The notes under the pieces were generated by a model, which ran no database searches, was not told the DNA's origin, and worked only from the letters and a program-made list of their open reading frames with translations. The translations under genes were made by a program, and so were the position numbers. Shown here in pieces: positions 51,831 to 60,840 of a stretch of 64,000 nucleotides of DNA (positions within the stretch are counted from its first letter, which is position 1; every line of letters starts with the position of its first letter). The stretch spans positions 62,001 through 126,000 of the forward strand of contig URSA01000003.1 of assembly GCA_900550475.1 (NCBI GenBank). The letters run 5' to 3'. The stretch comes from an uncultured Lachnospiraceae bacterium. Its GTDB lineage: Bacteria > Bacillota > Clostridia > Lachnospirales > Lachnospiraceae.

Positions 51831-51925
51831 GCGAAATGAAGCGGAAGCCGGAAAACGGAAGAAAGTGAGAAAAGGTTTTGAATGGCTGCATATGATAAAT
51901 AAAAAACATAGGAGCAGTCTGGAAA

Positions 51926-52453
51926 ATGGCGAGTACCATTATGCTGGATGCCGGCCACGGAGGCTGGCATAACGGGGCAACCTTTGAGGGGAGAGCCGAA
52001 AAGGATGATACGTTGAGACTGACACTTGCAGTCGGGGATATTCTGGAAGAAAACGGCGTGAACGTACTATATACGAGAACGGAGGATATTTATAAGTCAC
52101 CCGGAGAGCGGGCGCGGGAGGCAAATGCGGCGGGAGTGGACTATTTTGTATCGATCCACCGCAATTCAAGCCCGATCCCGGGGCAATATACCGGAATCGA
52201 GAGTCTGGTATACAATCGGTACGGCGAGGCAGCCCGGATGGCGGAGAATATCAACCGCAATCTGGAGAGCGTCGGATTTGTCAATCAGGGAATCAACGAA
52301 AGACCGGGGCTTGTGGTGCTGAACAGCACAAACATGCCGGCAGTGCTGGTGGAAGTGGGATTTATCAATACCCCGGCTGACAATTATTTGTTTGATACGC
52401 AGTTTGATGCCATTGCGCAGGCGATTGCGGACGGAATCATGGAAACACTGTGA
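51926..52453 (+). CDS. N-acetylmuramoyl-L-alanine amidase (Amidase_3)
   Basis: 175 residues, only the catalytic domain. Zinc ligands: His in LDAGHGGW (near residue 11), Glu in the RAEKDDTLRLT region, His in VSIHRNSS; catalytic Glu in VLVEVGFI near the end. No signal peptide or cell-wall-binding repeat, so it is not exported by the normal route; release during lysis or sporulation, or an unusual partner, would be needed. The ATG follows TCTGGAAA. Confidence 0.88.
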   Translation: MASTIMLDAGHGGWHNGATFEGRAEKDDTLRLTLAVGDILEENGVNVLYTRTEDIYKSPGERAREANAAGVDYFVSIHRNSSPIPGQYTGIESLVYNRYGEAARMAENINRNLESVGFVNQGINERPGLVVLNSTNMPAVLVEVGFINTPADNYLFDTQFDAIAQAIADGIMETL

Positions 52454-52513
52454 CAGAAAAGACTATGTATGATGCAGGACGGCGGTAAAGCCGGAGCAGC
52501 GTACGTAGTCTTT

Positions 52514-52542
52514 TTACATACAACTTACATAATTATTACGAG
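52514..52542 (+). promoter_or_regulatory. Pho-box-like repeat upstream of pstS
   Basis: TTACATA (52514-52520) and TTACATA (52525-52531), then TTACGAG (52536-52542): three units at exactly 11-bp spacing. The 11-bp period is the hallmark of PhoB/PhoP binding. A TATGAT (52573-52578) further down could be the -10. Confidence 0.7.
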
Positions 52543-52640
52543 TTGCTGATTTTTTGCTTTTTTTTCGCGTGATATGATTGCCCATGTAAAGAAGAGAAGA
52601 TAATAAAAAAACAAAAGCCCAAAGAGGCGAGGAGGACATT

Positions 52641-53585
52641 ATGAAAAGAAAAACAAGTAAGTTAATGACCATTTTAGGAACAGCCGTACTGGCAGCCGGA
52701 CTGATGGCAGGATGCGGCAACACCGGAGCAAACGGAAACAACACCACCGGTGGACAGAATGCGGGAAACACCACCACAGACAGCCAGAAGGATGCAGGAA
52801 ACGACACAACGACAGGACAGGATAACGGAGACACGACGGGTGCAGATCTCTCCGGCACGATCACGCTGAGCGGATCCACTTCCATGGAGAAGCTTGCAAA
52901 CGCACTTTGTGAGAGCTTTATGGAGAAGTACCCGAACGTAACGGCAACGGCAGAGTTTACCGGATCCGGCGCAGGTATCGAGGCAGTGATCGCAGGAACC
53001 GTCGATATCGGAGATTCTTCCAGAAACCTGAAGGATGAGGAAAAGGCAAACGGTGCGGTGGAGAACATCGTGGCAATCGACGGCATCGCAGTTGTGGTAG
53101 ATCCCGCAAACCAGGTACCCGGACTCACCAAGGATCAGTTGATCAGCATTTACAAGGGTGAGGTAACCAACTGGAGTGAAGTCGGCGGAGCAGATGCTCC
53201 CATTGTAGTGATCGGCCGTGAGGCAGGATCCGGAACCAGAGGCGCATTTGAAGAGATTCTCAAGATCGAGGATGCATGCGCATATGCAAACGAACTGGAC
53301 TCCACCGGTGCGGTAATGGCAAAGGTGGCAACCACGCCCGGCGCAATCGGTTATGTATCACTGGATGTAGTGGATGATTCTGTAATCGCACTTCCTTTGG
53401 ACGGTGTGGAGGCTACGGCAGAGAACATCAAGGCAGGAAACTACTTCCTGAGCAGACCTTTCGTAATGGCAACCAAGGGTGAGATTTCCGAGCAGAGCGA
53501 GCTGGTACGGGCATGGTTTGAATATGTACTCGGTGAAGAAGGACAGGCTGTTGCAGCACAGGTCGGACTGATCACAGTCAAGTAA
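52641..53585 (+). CDS. pstS: Phosphate ABC transporter substrate-binding lipoprotein
   Basis: 314 residues. Signal with lipobox LMAGCG, then an Asn/Gly/Thr-rich spacer of about 45 residues. The phosphate-binding fold has TITLSGSTSMEKLANALCES, EFTGSGAGIEAVIAGTVDIG, DSSRNLKDEEK and VIGREAGSGTRGAFEEI, the Ser/Thr/Arg ligands typical of PstS. It delivers phosphate to PstCA. First gene of pstSCAB-phoU; regulated by a Pho-box-like element. Confidence 0.95.
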   Translation: MKRKTSKLMTILGTAVLAAGLMAGCGNTGANGNNTTGGQNAGNTTTDSQKDAGNDTTTGQDNGDTTGADLSGTITLSGSTSMEKLANALCESFMEKYPNVTATAEFTGSGAGIEAVIAGTVDIGDSSRNLKDEEKANGAVENIVAIDGIAVVVDPANQVPGLTKDQLISIYKGEVTNWSEVGGADAPIVVIGREAGSGTRGAFEEILKIEDACAYANELDSTGAVMAKVATTPGAIGYVSLDVVDDSVIALPLDGVEATAENIKAGNYFLSRPFVMATKGEISEQSELVRAWFEYVLGEEGQAVAAQVGLITVK

Positions 53586-53602
53586 ATCAAAGGAAAATAA
53601 TT

Positions 53603-54541
53603 ATGGAAAAAGCAGCATCCTTTACAATCAAAAGTAATAAAAAGCATAGGACTGCAGCAGAGTTACTGGCGCATATCATATTCACCATATGCGCCTTCTT
53701 TGCAATATTGGCGGTTATCTCCATTACGGTGTATATGCTGATCAACGGATTGCCCGCATTCTTCAAGGTGGGCGTCAAGGAAATCCTGTTCTCCAGCGTG
53801 TGGGCGCCTGCAGCGGCAGAGCCGAAATACGGAATCCTGAATGTCATTCTTACTTCCGTGGTCGGCACGGGGCTTGCCGTGCTGATCGGTGTGCCTATCG
53901 GATTGTTTACCGCAATCTTTCTGGCGGAGATCGCACCGAAGAAGGTTGCGGCGGTGATTCAGTCCGCGGTGGAGCTTCTGGCGGGCATTCCTTCCGTCGT
54001 GTACGGACTTCTGGGTATCTACCTTCTGTGCCCCGTCATGTATAAGCTGGAGCTTGCCATTTTTGCGGGAAGCACCACACACCAGTTTACCGGAGGAGCA
54101 AACCTGCTTGCGGCGGTACTTGTCCTTGCAATTATGATTCTGCCCACCGTGATCAATATCAGCACATCGGCACTCAGGGCGGTTCCGGGGCAGATCAAGG
54201 CGGCGTCCTTAGCGCTGGGAGCGTCCCATATCCAGTCAATTTTCAAAGTGATTATTCCCGCAGCAAAATCAGGCATTATTTCCGCCGTGATTCTCGGCGT
54301 GGGAAGAGCCATCGGAGAGGCAATGGCAATTACACTTGTGTCGGGAAGCAGCGTGAATTTCCCGCTTCCGTTCAATTCCGTGCGTTTCCTTACCACTGCG
54401 GTTGTGGCGGAGATGGGGTATTCCTCAGGCGTACACAGGCAGGTGCTTTTCACCATCGGTCTGGTATTGTTCTTCTTCATTATGCTGATCAATGTGTTGA
54501 TGACGAAGCTTTTGAAGCGTAAGGAGGTGGACGGCGAATGA
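53603..54541 (+). CDS. pstC: Phosphate ABC transporter permease PstC
   Basis: 312 residues with six transmembrane helices. BPD-type permease motif near the EAA loop: AVPGQIKAASLALGASHIQS and VLGVGRAIGEAMAI. Forms the channel with PstA; overlap of 4 bp with the next start (ATGA). Confidence 0.95.
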   Translation: MEKAASFTIKSNKKHRTAAELLAHIIFTICAFFAILAVISITVYMLINGLPAFFKVGVKEILFSSVWAPAAAEPKYGILNVILTSVVGTGLAVLIGVPIGLFTAIFLAEIAPKKVAAVIQSAVELLAGIPSVVYGLLGIYLLCPVMYKLELAIFAGSTTHQFTGGANLLAAVLVLAIMILPTVINISTSALRAVPGQIKAASLALGASHIQSIFKVIIPAAKSGIISAVILGVGRAIGEAMAITLVSGSSVNFPLPFNSVRFLTTAVVAEMGYSSGVHRQVLFTIGLVLFFFIMLINVLMTKLLKRKEVDGE

Positions 54542-55410
54542 ATACTCTGATGCGGAAAAAACGGCGTGTCAGTGATCTTGTGCTGCTGGGACTGATTTAT
54601 CTTTCCGCGGTGTTTGCACTGGCACTTCTGATCGGGATTATCGTATATGTGTTTGCAAAGGGCGCCCACACCATCTCATGGACATTTCTGACTACCGTGA
54701 CCAGTTCACTCAAGGGGACGGTGGGTATTCTGGGAAATATTGTAAATACCCTTTACATTATCGTATTGACATTGCTCATCGCGACACCGATCGGCGTGGG
54801 CTCGGCTATTTATCTGAATGAATACGCAAGACCCGGAAAACTGGTGCGTATGATTGAGTTTACCACGGAGACCCTTGCGGGAATCCCGTCGATTGTGTTC
54901 GGTCTGTTCGGAATGATGTTTTTCGGCACCACGCTCGGAATGAAAACCTCGATCCTGACCGGTTCCTTCACCCTGACCATTATGATTTTACCGCTGATCA
55001 CAAGGAATACGCAGGAGGCGTTGAAGACCGTGCCGGACAGCTACAGAAGTGGAGCGCTGGGTATGGGTGCTACAAAGTGGTATATGATCAGGACGGTGCT
55101 TTTGCCCTCCGCCATGCCGGGAATTTTGACCGGCGTTATACTGGCGATCGGCCGTATCGTGGGAGAGTCGGCGGCGTTACTCTTCACTTCGGGAAGCGGA
55201 AGAAATCTTCCGAAGCCGGGGCTTACGGGATTCTTTGAAAAGTTTACCCAGTCCAGCGGTACGCTTACCATTGAGCTTTACCTGCAGATGCAGAACGGAA
55301 AATATGATACGGCGTTCGGAATAGGCTGTGTGCTGCTTGTGATTGTGCTGGGGATCAATTTCCTGGCAAAATTTGTGGCGGGTAAGTTTGATGTGAACCG
55401 GAAAAAGTAG
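54538..55410 (+). CDS. pstA: Phosphate ABC transporter permease PstA
   Basis: 290 residues, six helices. EAA-loop sequence KTVPDSYRSGALGMGATKWY and IGRIVGESAALLFTSGS, characteristic of PstA. Starts within the stop of pstC. Confidence 0.95.
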   Translation: MNTLMRKKRRVSDLVLLGLIYLSAVFALALLIGIIVYVFAKGAHTISWTFLTTVTSSLKGTVGILGNIVNTLYIIVLTLLIATPIGVGSAIYLNEYARPGKLVRMIEFTTETLAGIPSIVFGLFGMMFFGTTLGMKTSILTGSFTLTIMILPLITRNTQEALKTVPDSYRSGALGMGATKWYMIRTVLLPSAMPGILTGVILAIGRIVGESAALLFTSGSGRNLPKPGLTGFFEKFTQSSGTLTIELYLQMQNGKYDTAFGIGCVLLVIVLGINFLAKFVAGKFDVNRKK

Positions 55411-55463
55411 GGCGGCACCAAGTACGCAAAGGAGCGCAGAGCATGCGCGGAAATGAGGAAAAT

Positions 55464-56222
55464 ATGGCAGACAGTAAGATCAGTGTGCAGCATTTGAACC
55501 TGCATTACGGTGAGAATCATGCGCTGAAAGATGTGAATATGGAGATCAGGGAGAATGCGATCACTGCATTTATCGGCCCTTCCGGATGCGGTAAGTCCAC
55601 TTTTTTGAAGTGCTTGAACCGCATGAACGATCTGGTGCCGATTGCGAGAGTGGACGGCACGATTCTTCTTGACGGAGAGAACATTTACGACCCGAAGGTT
55701 GACACGACATTGCTCAGAAAAAAGGTTGGCATGGTGTTCCAGCAGCCCAATCCGTTTCCCATGAGCATTTACGATAATATTGCCTACGGACCCCGGATTC
55801 ATGGGGTGAAGAGCAAGGCAAAGCTTGATGAGATCGTGGAGATGTCGCTGTGCGGAGCGGCAATCTTTGATGAGGTCAAGGACAGACTGAAAAAATCCGC
55901 GTTAGGTCTTTCCGGCGGCCAGCAGCAGAGACTTTGCATTGCAAGGGCGCTTGCAGTGGAGCCGGAGGTTCTTCTGATGGATGAGCCAACCTCCGCACTG
56001 GATCCGATTTCCACACTTAAGATTGAGGAACTGATGGAGGATCTGAAAAAGAAATACACGGTGGTTGTGGTGACGCACAATATGCAGCAGGCAGCCCGCG
56101 TGTCGGATGATACGGCATTCTTTCTGGTGGGCGAAGTCGTGGAGATGGATTCCACCAACAATATCTTCTCAAGACCGCAGGACAAGCGGACTGAGGATTA
56201 TATTACAGGACGATTCGGATGA
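55464..56222 (+). CDS. pstB: Phosphate ABC transporter ATP-binding protein PstB
   Basis: 252 residues from ATG 55464 (GAGGAAAAT before it; an upstream ATG at 55443 is the alternative). Walker A GPSGCGKST, PstB-specific MVFQQPNPFPMSIYDNIAYG, signature LSGGQQQRLCIARAL, Walker B VLLMDEPTSALDPI, and THNMQQAARVSD. Powers phosphate import. 15 bp ahead of phoU. Confidence 0.96.
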   Translation: MADSKISVQHLNLHYGENHALKDVNMEIRENAITAFIGPSGCGKSTFLKCLNRMNDLVPIARVDGTILLDGENIYDPKVDTTLLRKKVGMVFQQPNPFPMSIYDNIAYGPRIHGVKSKAKLDEIVEMSLCGAAIFDEVKDRLKKSALGLSGGQQQRLCIARALAVEPEVLLMDEPTSALDPISTLKIEELMEDLKKKYTVVVVTHNMQQAARVSDDTAFFLVGEVVEMDSTNNIFSRPQDKRTEDYITGRFG

Positions 56223-56237
56223 TGGGAGGTAAAGGAT

Positions 56238-56900
56238 ATGTCACCGAGACTTTTATTTGAGGAAGAATTAGAGGAGCTGAAGCGCAGCGTGTCGGATATG
56301 GGCGAGCAGATCGAGAAGGTTTACGACAGACTGTTTGAGGTTTTAAAGGAGCGGGATCGGGAGGCGCTTGAGGCGATTGTAACCAATGACCGCGTGATCA
56401 ATGACATGCAGCGCAGCATAGAGGCAAAATGCCTGACCCTGCTCACCAAACAGCAGCCTGTGGCGAGGGACTTAAGGACGGTCTCGGCAGCGCTCAAGGT
56501 TGTGACGGACATTGAGCGTGTGGGAGATCATGTGTCGGATATGGCAGAGCTTTTCCTGCGTCTGGACATGCAGAATGTGGAGGATTTTTCTGCCAGCCTG
56601 CCGCAGATGATCGAGGCGGCAAAGCGCAGTGTGGGTGAAGCGATAGAGGCCTTTGTGGATATGAACATGGAGGCGGCAAAGGATGTGATTGCCTTCGATG
56701 ATGTGATTGATGATCTTTTCAATAAGGTCAAGGAGGAGCTGATCGGCGATCTGCGAAGCGGAAAAAAAGACCCGGACGACTGTGTGGATGTACTGATGAT
56801 CGCAAAGTATCTGGAAAAGATCGGGGATCATGCGGTCAACATCGGGGAGTGGGCAATCTTCCGCGAAACCGGAGATATCGATGATGTAAGAATCTTTTGA
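56238..56900 (+). CDS. phoU: Phosphate transport system regulator PhoU
   Basis: 220 residues, two PhoU three-helix repeats (LEELKRSVSDMGEQIEKVYD; VKEELIGDLRSGKKD) with metal-binding DxxERVGDH (DIERVGDHVSDMAEL) and YLEKIGDHAVNIGEW. Links the PstSCAB transporter to PhoR and lowers Pho signalling when phosphate is plentiful. Last gene of the pst operon. Confidence 0.95.
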   Translation: MSPRLLFEEELEELKRSVSDMGEQIEKVYDRLFEVLKERDREALEAIVTNDRVINDMQRSIEAKCLTLLTKQQPVARDLRTVSAALKVVTDIERVGDHVSDMAELFLRLDMQNVEDFSASLPQMIEAAKRSVGEAIEAFVDMNMEAAKDVIAFDDVIDDLFNKVKEELIGDLRSGKKDPDDCVDVLMIAKYLEKIGDHAVNIGEWAIFRETGDIDDVRIF

Positions 56901-56921
56901 TCCAAACCTTGCCTGTAAATT

Positions 56922-56974
56922 TTACATAGATTTTACTTAGAGCATTGTCATATTTTACTTATGTGTAGTAGAAT
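56922..56974 (+). promoter_or_regulatory. Pho-box-like ladder and promoter of the Na/Pi cotransporter gene
   Basis: Four 7-bp units at 11-bp steps: TTACATA (56922), TTACTTA (56933), ATTGTCA (56944) and TTACTTA (56955). A TAGAAT -10 box (56969-56974) starts 7 bp after the last unit, placing the ladder where a -35 box would be. The same TTACATA motif stands before pstS. Activation by the PhoB-like regulator downstream is expected. Confidence 0.75.
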
Positions 56975-57022
56975 GTCAAATGTAGGTAAAATTATGTAGA
57001 AAAACAAGCGAGGAAATAAACG

Positions 57023-58792
57023 ATGGATTTTTTTGATTTTCTGACCATGGTCGGAGGACTGGCACTGTTTCTGTATGGCATGCACCTGATGGGAGAGGGA
57101 CTCTCCAAGGCGTCCGGCGGAAGGCTTGAGATGATACTGGAGAAGCTGACAAACAATCCCCTCAAGGCATTTCTGGTGGGAACCGGAGTGACGGCGGTAA
57201 TCCAGTCATCGTCCGCGACGACGGTAATGGTGGTCGGATTCGTGAACTCCGGCATCATGCGTCTGGAGCAGGCAGTCAATGTGATTATCGGTGCCAATGT
57301 GGGAACCACAATTACGGCGTGGCTGTTGAGCCTTTCCGGAATTGAGGGAGACAGCTTTTTTATCAGGATTTTAAAACCGTCCTCCTTTGCGCCTGTGCTT
57401 GCCATCATCGGCGTGGTGTTCATCACCTTCTGCAAGAAGGAGAAGCGCAAGGACATCGGCTGCATCATGGCGGGATTTGCCATACTGATGATCGGTATGG
57501 ATACCATGAGCGAGGCAGTGGGCGGTCTTGCCGAGGTACCGGAATTTACGAAGATTCTTACCATGTTCTCCAATCCGATTCTGGGTCTGCTGGCGGGCCT
57601 TGTGCTGACGGCGGTAATTCAGAGCTCGTCCGCATCCGTCGGCATTTTGCAGGCGATTTCCAAGACCGGTGCCGTGAGCTACGCGACAGCGATCCCGGTT
57701 ATCATGGGTCAGAATATCGGAACCTGTGTGACGGCGCTGATTTCCAGTATCGGCGCAAGCCGTGCGGCAAAGAGAGCAGCGTTGATGCATTTGTATTACA
57801 ACATCGTGAAAACCTCGTTGTTTATGATTGTTTTCTATTCCATCAATGCATTCTTCCCGTTTGAATTTTTGTCATCCGTGGCATCACCCCTCGGGATTGC
57901 CATTGTGCATTCTGCCTTTAATATTGCAGCATGTATCGTTCTGCTCCCGTTCTCACAGCTTTTGGTGAAGGCGGTTTATCTGACGATTCCCAAGGAGGAG
58001 CGGGAAAAGACCCTCTCAGAGGTAGAGAGTGAATTGAAGACACTGGATCCCCGATTTCTGGAGATGCCCGGTCTTGCCATTGACCGCAGCCGACAGGTGG
58101 CGATCAGCATGGCGCATTACGCGCAGAGAGCCATGGATACGGCAATGTCTCTTTTAGAGCAGTATGACCCGGCGAAGGCGGAGGAGGTCTCCGTTCTGGA
58201 GAAGGATGTGGATCGCTTTGAGGATGAGCTTGGCACTTATCTGGTGAAGGTGAGCAGCAAGGATCTGTCGGAGAAGGAGAGCCATACGCTTTCCGTTCTG
58301 CTGCACTGTATCGGGGATTTCGAGCGGATTTCCGACCATGCACTGAACATAAAGGAAGCGGCCGACGAGATGGCACAGAAGGACATGCATTTTTCGGAGA
58401 AGGCAACGGAGGAGCTGCAGGTGTTTAGCGGCGCCATCCGGGAAATTCTGGGAACCGCGATCGCTGCCTTCGAGCAGGATGATCTGAGTACGGCAGAGCT
58501 GGTTGAGCCGCTTGAAGAGGTGATTGACCAATTGAATATAGAAGTAAAGAAGAGACATGTGAAGCGCCTGCGCAAGGGCAAATGTACCATTGAACTTGGC
58601 TTTGTACTGTCCGACATTACGACCAACTTTGAGAGAGTGGCGGATCACTGCAGCAATATTGCCGTGTGTCTGCTGCAGGTGAATGAGGACAGCTTTGAGA
58701 CCCACGAATATCTGGATACCCTGAAGGAAGGGGACAATCTGGCATTCAAGGGCAAGGTTCTGGCGTACAAGGAGAAATATACGTTGCCGTAG
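57023..58792 (+). CDS. Na/Pi cotransporter family protein with C-terminal PhoU-like domain
   Basis: 589 residues. Two Na_Pi_cotrans repeats (about 5-150 and 180-330): TGVTAVIQSSSATTVMVVGFVNSG and LTAVIQSSSASVGILQ-type motifs each with QSSS. The C-terminal ~230 residues are PhoU-like helical (IGDFERISDHALNIKEA, NFERVADHCSNIAVCLL). Sodium-dependent phosphate uptake or efflux at the membrane. The NptA/YjbB group. Placed between phoU and phoB and preceded by a Pho box ladder. Confidence 0.92.
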   Translation: MDFFDFLTMVGGLALFLYGMHLMGEGLSKASGGRLEMILEKLTNNPLKAFLVGTGVTAVIQSSSATTVMVVGFVNSGIMRLEQAVNVIIGANVGTTITAWLLSLSGIEGDSFFIRILKPSSFAPVLAIIGVVFITFCKKEKRKDIGCIMAGFAILMIGMDTMSEAVGGLAEVPEFTKILTMFSNPILGLLAGLVLTAVIQSSSASVGILQAISKTGAVSYATAIPVIMGQNIGTCVTALISSIGASRAAKRAALMHLYYNIVKTSLFMIVFYSINAFFPFEFLSSVASPLGIAIVHSAFNIAACIVLLPFSQLLVKAVYLTIPKEEREKTLSEVESELKTLDPRFLEMPGLAIDRSRQVAISMAHYAQRAMDTAMSLLEQYDPAKAEEVSVLEKDVDRFEDELGTYLVKVSSKDLSEKESHTLSVLLHCIGDFERISDHALNIKEAADEMAQKDMHFSEKATEELQVFSGAIREILGTAIAAFEQDDLSTAELVEPLEEVIDQLNIEVKKRHVKRLRKGKCTIELGFVLSDITTNFERVADHCSNIAVCLLQVNEDSFETHEYLDTLKEGDNLAFKGKVLAYKEKYTLP

Positions 58793-58811
58793 CCGCGGAA
58801 GGGAGAGAGCG

Positions 58812-59498
58812 ATGTCAACGATCTATGTGGTGGAGGACGACCGAAACATAAGGGAAATCGAGAGTTTTACCTTGAAAAACGTAGGGTATCAGGTGGAGGA
58901 TTTTGAGTGCGCAAAGGATTTCTTTGACAGACTCGTGGAAAAGAAACCCGATCTGGTGCTTCTGGATGTGATGCTGCCGGATGAGGACGGTCTCGAGATC
59001 GTGAAAAAGATGCGAGCCAAGCCTGACACCAGACAGATTCCGGTGATCATGGTCACGGCAAAGACGACGGAGCTTGACAAGGTGAAGGGGCTTGATATGG
59101 GGGCGGATGACTATATGACGAAACCCTTCGGCGTGATGGAACTGATCTCCCGTGTAAAGGCACTGCTGCGCAGAAGCGGTCTGCGGGAAAATGAGGAGAA
59201 GGTGCTCTCGCTGGGATCGGTGTCCCTTGACAGGGAACGGCATGCGGTGACGGTGGAAGGGCAGCCCTGTGAGCTCACCTACAAGGAATATGAATTGTTG
59301 AAGCTTCTGATGATCAATGCAGGGATAGTGACTACAAGGGAAGTGATTCTGGACAAGGTGTGGGGGACGGATTTTGAAGGAGAATCCCGCACGTTGGATA
59401 TGCACATCAAAACACTCAGACAGAAGTTGAAGGGTGCGGGAAGTATGATCCGCACAGTCCGCAATGTGGGCTATATCATGTCTGACACGGAAGCGTAA
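58812..59498 (+). CDS. Phosphate-regulon-type response regulator (PhoB/PhoP-like)
   Basis: 228 residues. Receiver: VVEDDRNIREIE, phospho-acceptor Asp in LVLLDVMLPDEDGLEIV, Lys in MTKPFGVMELISRV. Winged helix: LTYKEYELLKLLMINAG and RTVRNVGYIM. Start with GGGAGAG upstream. Followed 10 bp later by its kinase. Adjacent to pst and Na/Pi genes bearing 11-bp direct repeats, so it is the likely activator. Confidence 0.9.
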   Translation: MSTIYVVEDDRNIREIESFTLKNVGYQVEDFECAKDFFDRLVEKKPDLVLLDVMLPDEDGLEIVKKMRAKPDTRQIPVIMVTAKTTELDKVKGLDMGADDYMTKPFGVMELISRVKALLRRSGLRENEEKVLSLGSVSLDRERHAVTVEGQPCELTYKEYELLKLLMINAGIVTTREVILDKVWGTDFEGESRTLDMHIKTLRQKLKGAGSMIRTVRNVGYIMSDTEA

Positions 59499-59508
59499 AA
59501 AGGAGCCT

Positions 59509-60840
59509 ATGAAAAAGAAGATTAATTTTCAGTTGATGGCAATTGCGACGGTGGCGATCTTTGCCACCGTTTTTCTGATCAGCGCCGTCTTTTATGAATT
59601 GTACCGGGACCAGATCATTGAGGATCTGAGGGCATATTCCGGGCTGATGTCGGATGAAGTGTTTCTGAATAAGGCAAAGGAAGGAACGTTTACGGACACC
59701 ACGCAGTTTCGTATGACCCTCATCGGGGAGGACGGAAGCGTACTGTTTGACAGCGAGGCGGACAACAGTTCCATGGACAATCACAGCGGAAGACCGGAGG
59801 TGTTGGAGGCGCGGGAAGAAGGAGAGGGCATATCCGTCCGGCATTCCGATACCATGCGGAGGAGTACCTTCTACTATGCAAGACTTTTGGAGGATGGCGG
59901 CGTGCTGCGTGTGTCCAGAGAGGCGGGCAGCATCTGGAGCATTTTTTACAGGGCAATGCCGGTGATCGCACTGATCGTGGTTGTGCTGATCATCCTTTGT
60001 ATGATCATGTCCCATTTCCTGACAAAGAGGCTGATGGCACCGATCGAGCAGCTGGCGAAGAGTCTGGATAAGACGGATGAAATTGCCGCTTATGAGGAAC
60101 TGCAGCCTTTTATCAACATGATTCAGACGCAGCATGAGGACATTATGAAAAATGCCCTGATCAGACAGGAGTTTACCGCAAATGTGTCCCATGAGCTGAA
60201 AACGCCGCTTACTTCCATTTCGGGTTATGCGGAGCTGATCGAAACGGGAATGGCGTCCGATGAGGATGTGCGGCGGTTTGCAAGAGGTATTCACAAAAAT
60301 TCCAACAGACTGCTGACCCTTATCAACGATATCATCAGATTGTCCGAGCTGGACGGTCAGGAGGAAGAGGCGGCGAAGGAGAACGTCAACCTGTATCTTG
60401 CCGCACAGACCTGTGTGGACATGCTGCAGGTTTCGGCGGAGAAGCACCATGTTTCTCTGACGCTTGAGGGGGAAGCCTGTCAGATTGAGGCGAACAGGCA
60501 GATGGTGGAGGAGCTTCTTTACAACCTGTGTGATAACGCGATCCGTTACAACAACGAAAACGGAAGCGTCATAGTGAGCACACGCAACACACAGGAGGGC
60601 GTGGAACTGCGGGTGAAGGACACGGGAATCGGAATCCCTGCGGATGCGCAGGAGAGAGTGTTTGAGCGGTTTTACCGGGTGGACAAGAGCCGTTCCAAAT
60701 CCAACGGAGGAACGGGACTGGGTCTTGCCATTGTAAAGCATATCATTGCGCAGATGGGCGCGTCCATCAATCTGAAAAGCGAGATCGGAAAGGGAACGGA
60801 AGTTACGGTACTGTTCGGAAAGAAAAACGGAAGCTGTTAA
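59509..60840 (+). CDS. Sensor histidine kinase (PhoR-like)
   Basis: 443 residues from ATG 59509 with AAGGAG upstream. Two transmembrane helices (about 7-29 and 149-170) bound an extracellular PAS-like loop. H-box NVSHELKTPLTSISGYAELI, N-box LCDNAIRYNNENG, G-boxes DTGIGIPADAQ and GGTGLGLAIVKHI. Partner of the adjacent PhoB-like regulator. Its TAA overlaps the convergent CNNM gene stop. Confidence 0.9.
   Translation: MKKKINFQLMAIATVAIFATVFLISAVFYELYRDQIIEDLRAYSGLMSDEVFLNKAKEGTFTDTTQFRMTLIGEDGSVLFDSEADNSSMDNHSGRPEVLEAREEGEGISVRHSDTMRRSTFYYARLLEDGGVLRVSREAGSIWSIFYRAMPVIALIVVVLIILCMIMSHFLTKRLMAPIEQLAKSLDKTDEIAAYEELQPFINMIQTQHEDIMKNALIRQEFTANVSHELKTPLTSISGYAELIETGMASDEDVRRFARGIHKNSNRLLTLINDIIRLSELDGQEEEAAKENVNLYLAAQTCVDMLQVSAEKHHVSLTLEGEACQIEANRQMVEELLYNLCDNAIRYNNENGSVIVSTRNTQEGVELRVKDTGIGIPADAQERVFERFYRVDKSRSKSNGGTGLGLAIVKHIIAQMGASINLKSEIGKGTEVTVLFGKKNGSC

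Noticed and set aside
51108..51972. Several overlapping ORFs of 100-230 codons on the minus strand with repeated peptide sequence
   Set aside because: They are read across the 62-bp non-coding tandem repeat and the antisense of the phosphopantetheinyl transferase gene; the repetition comes from the DNA repeat.
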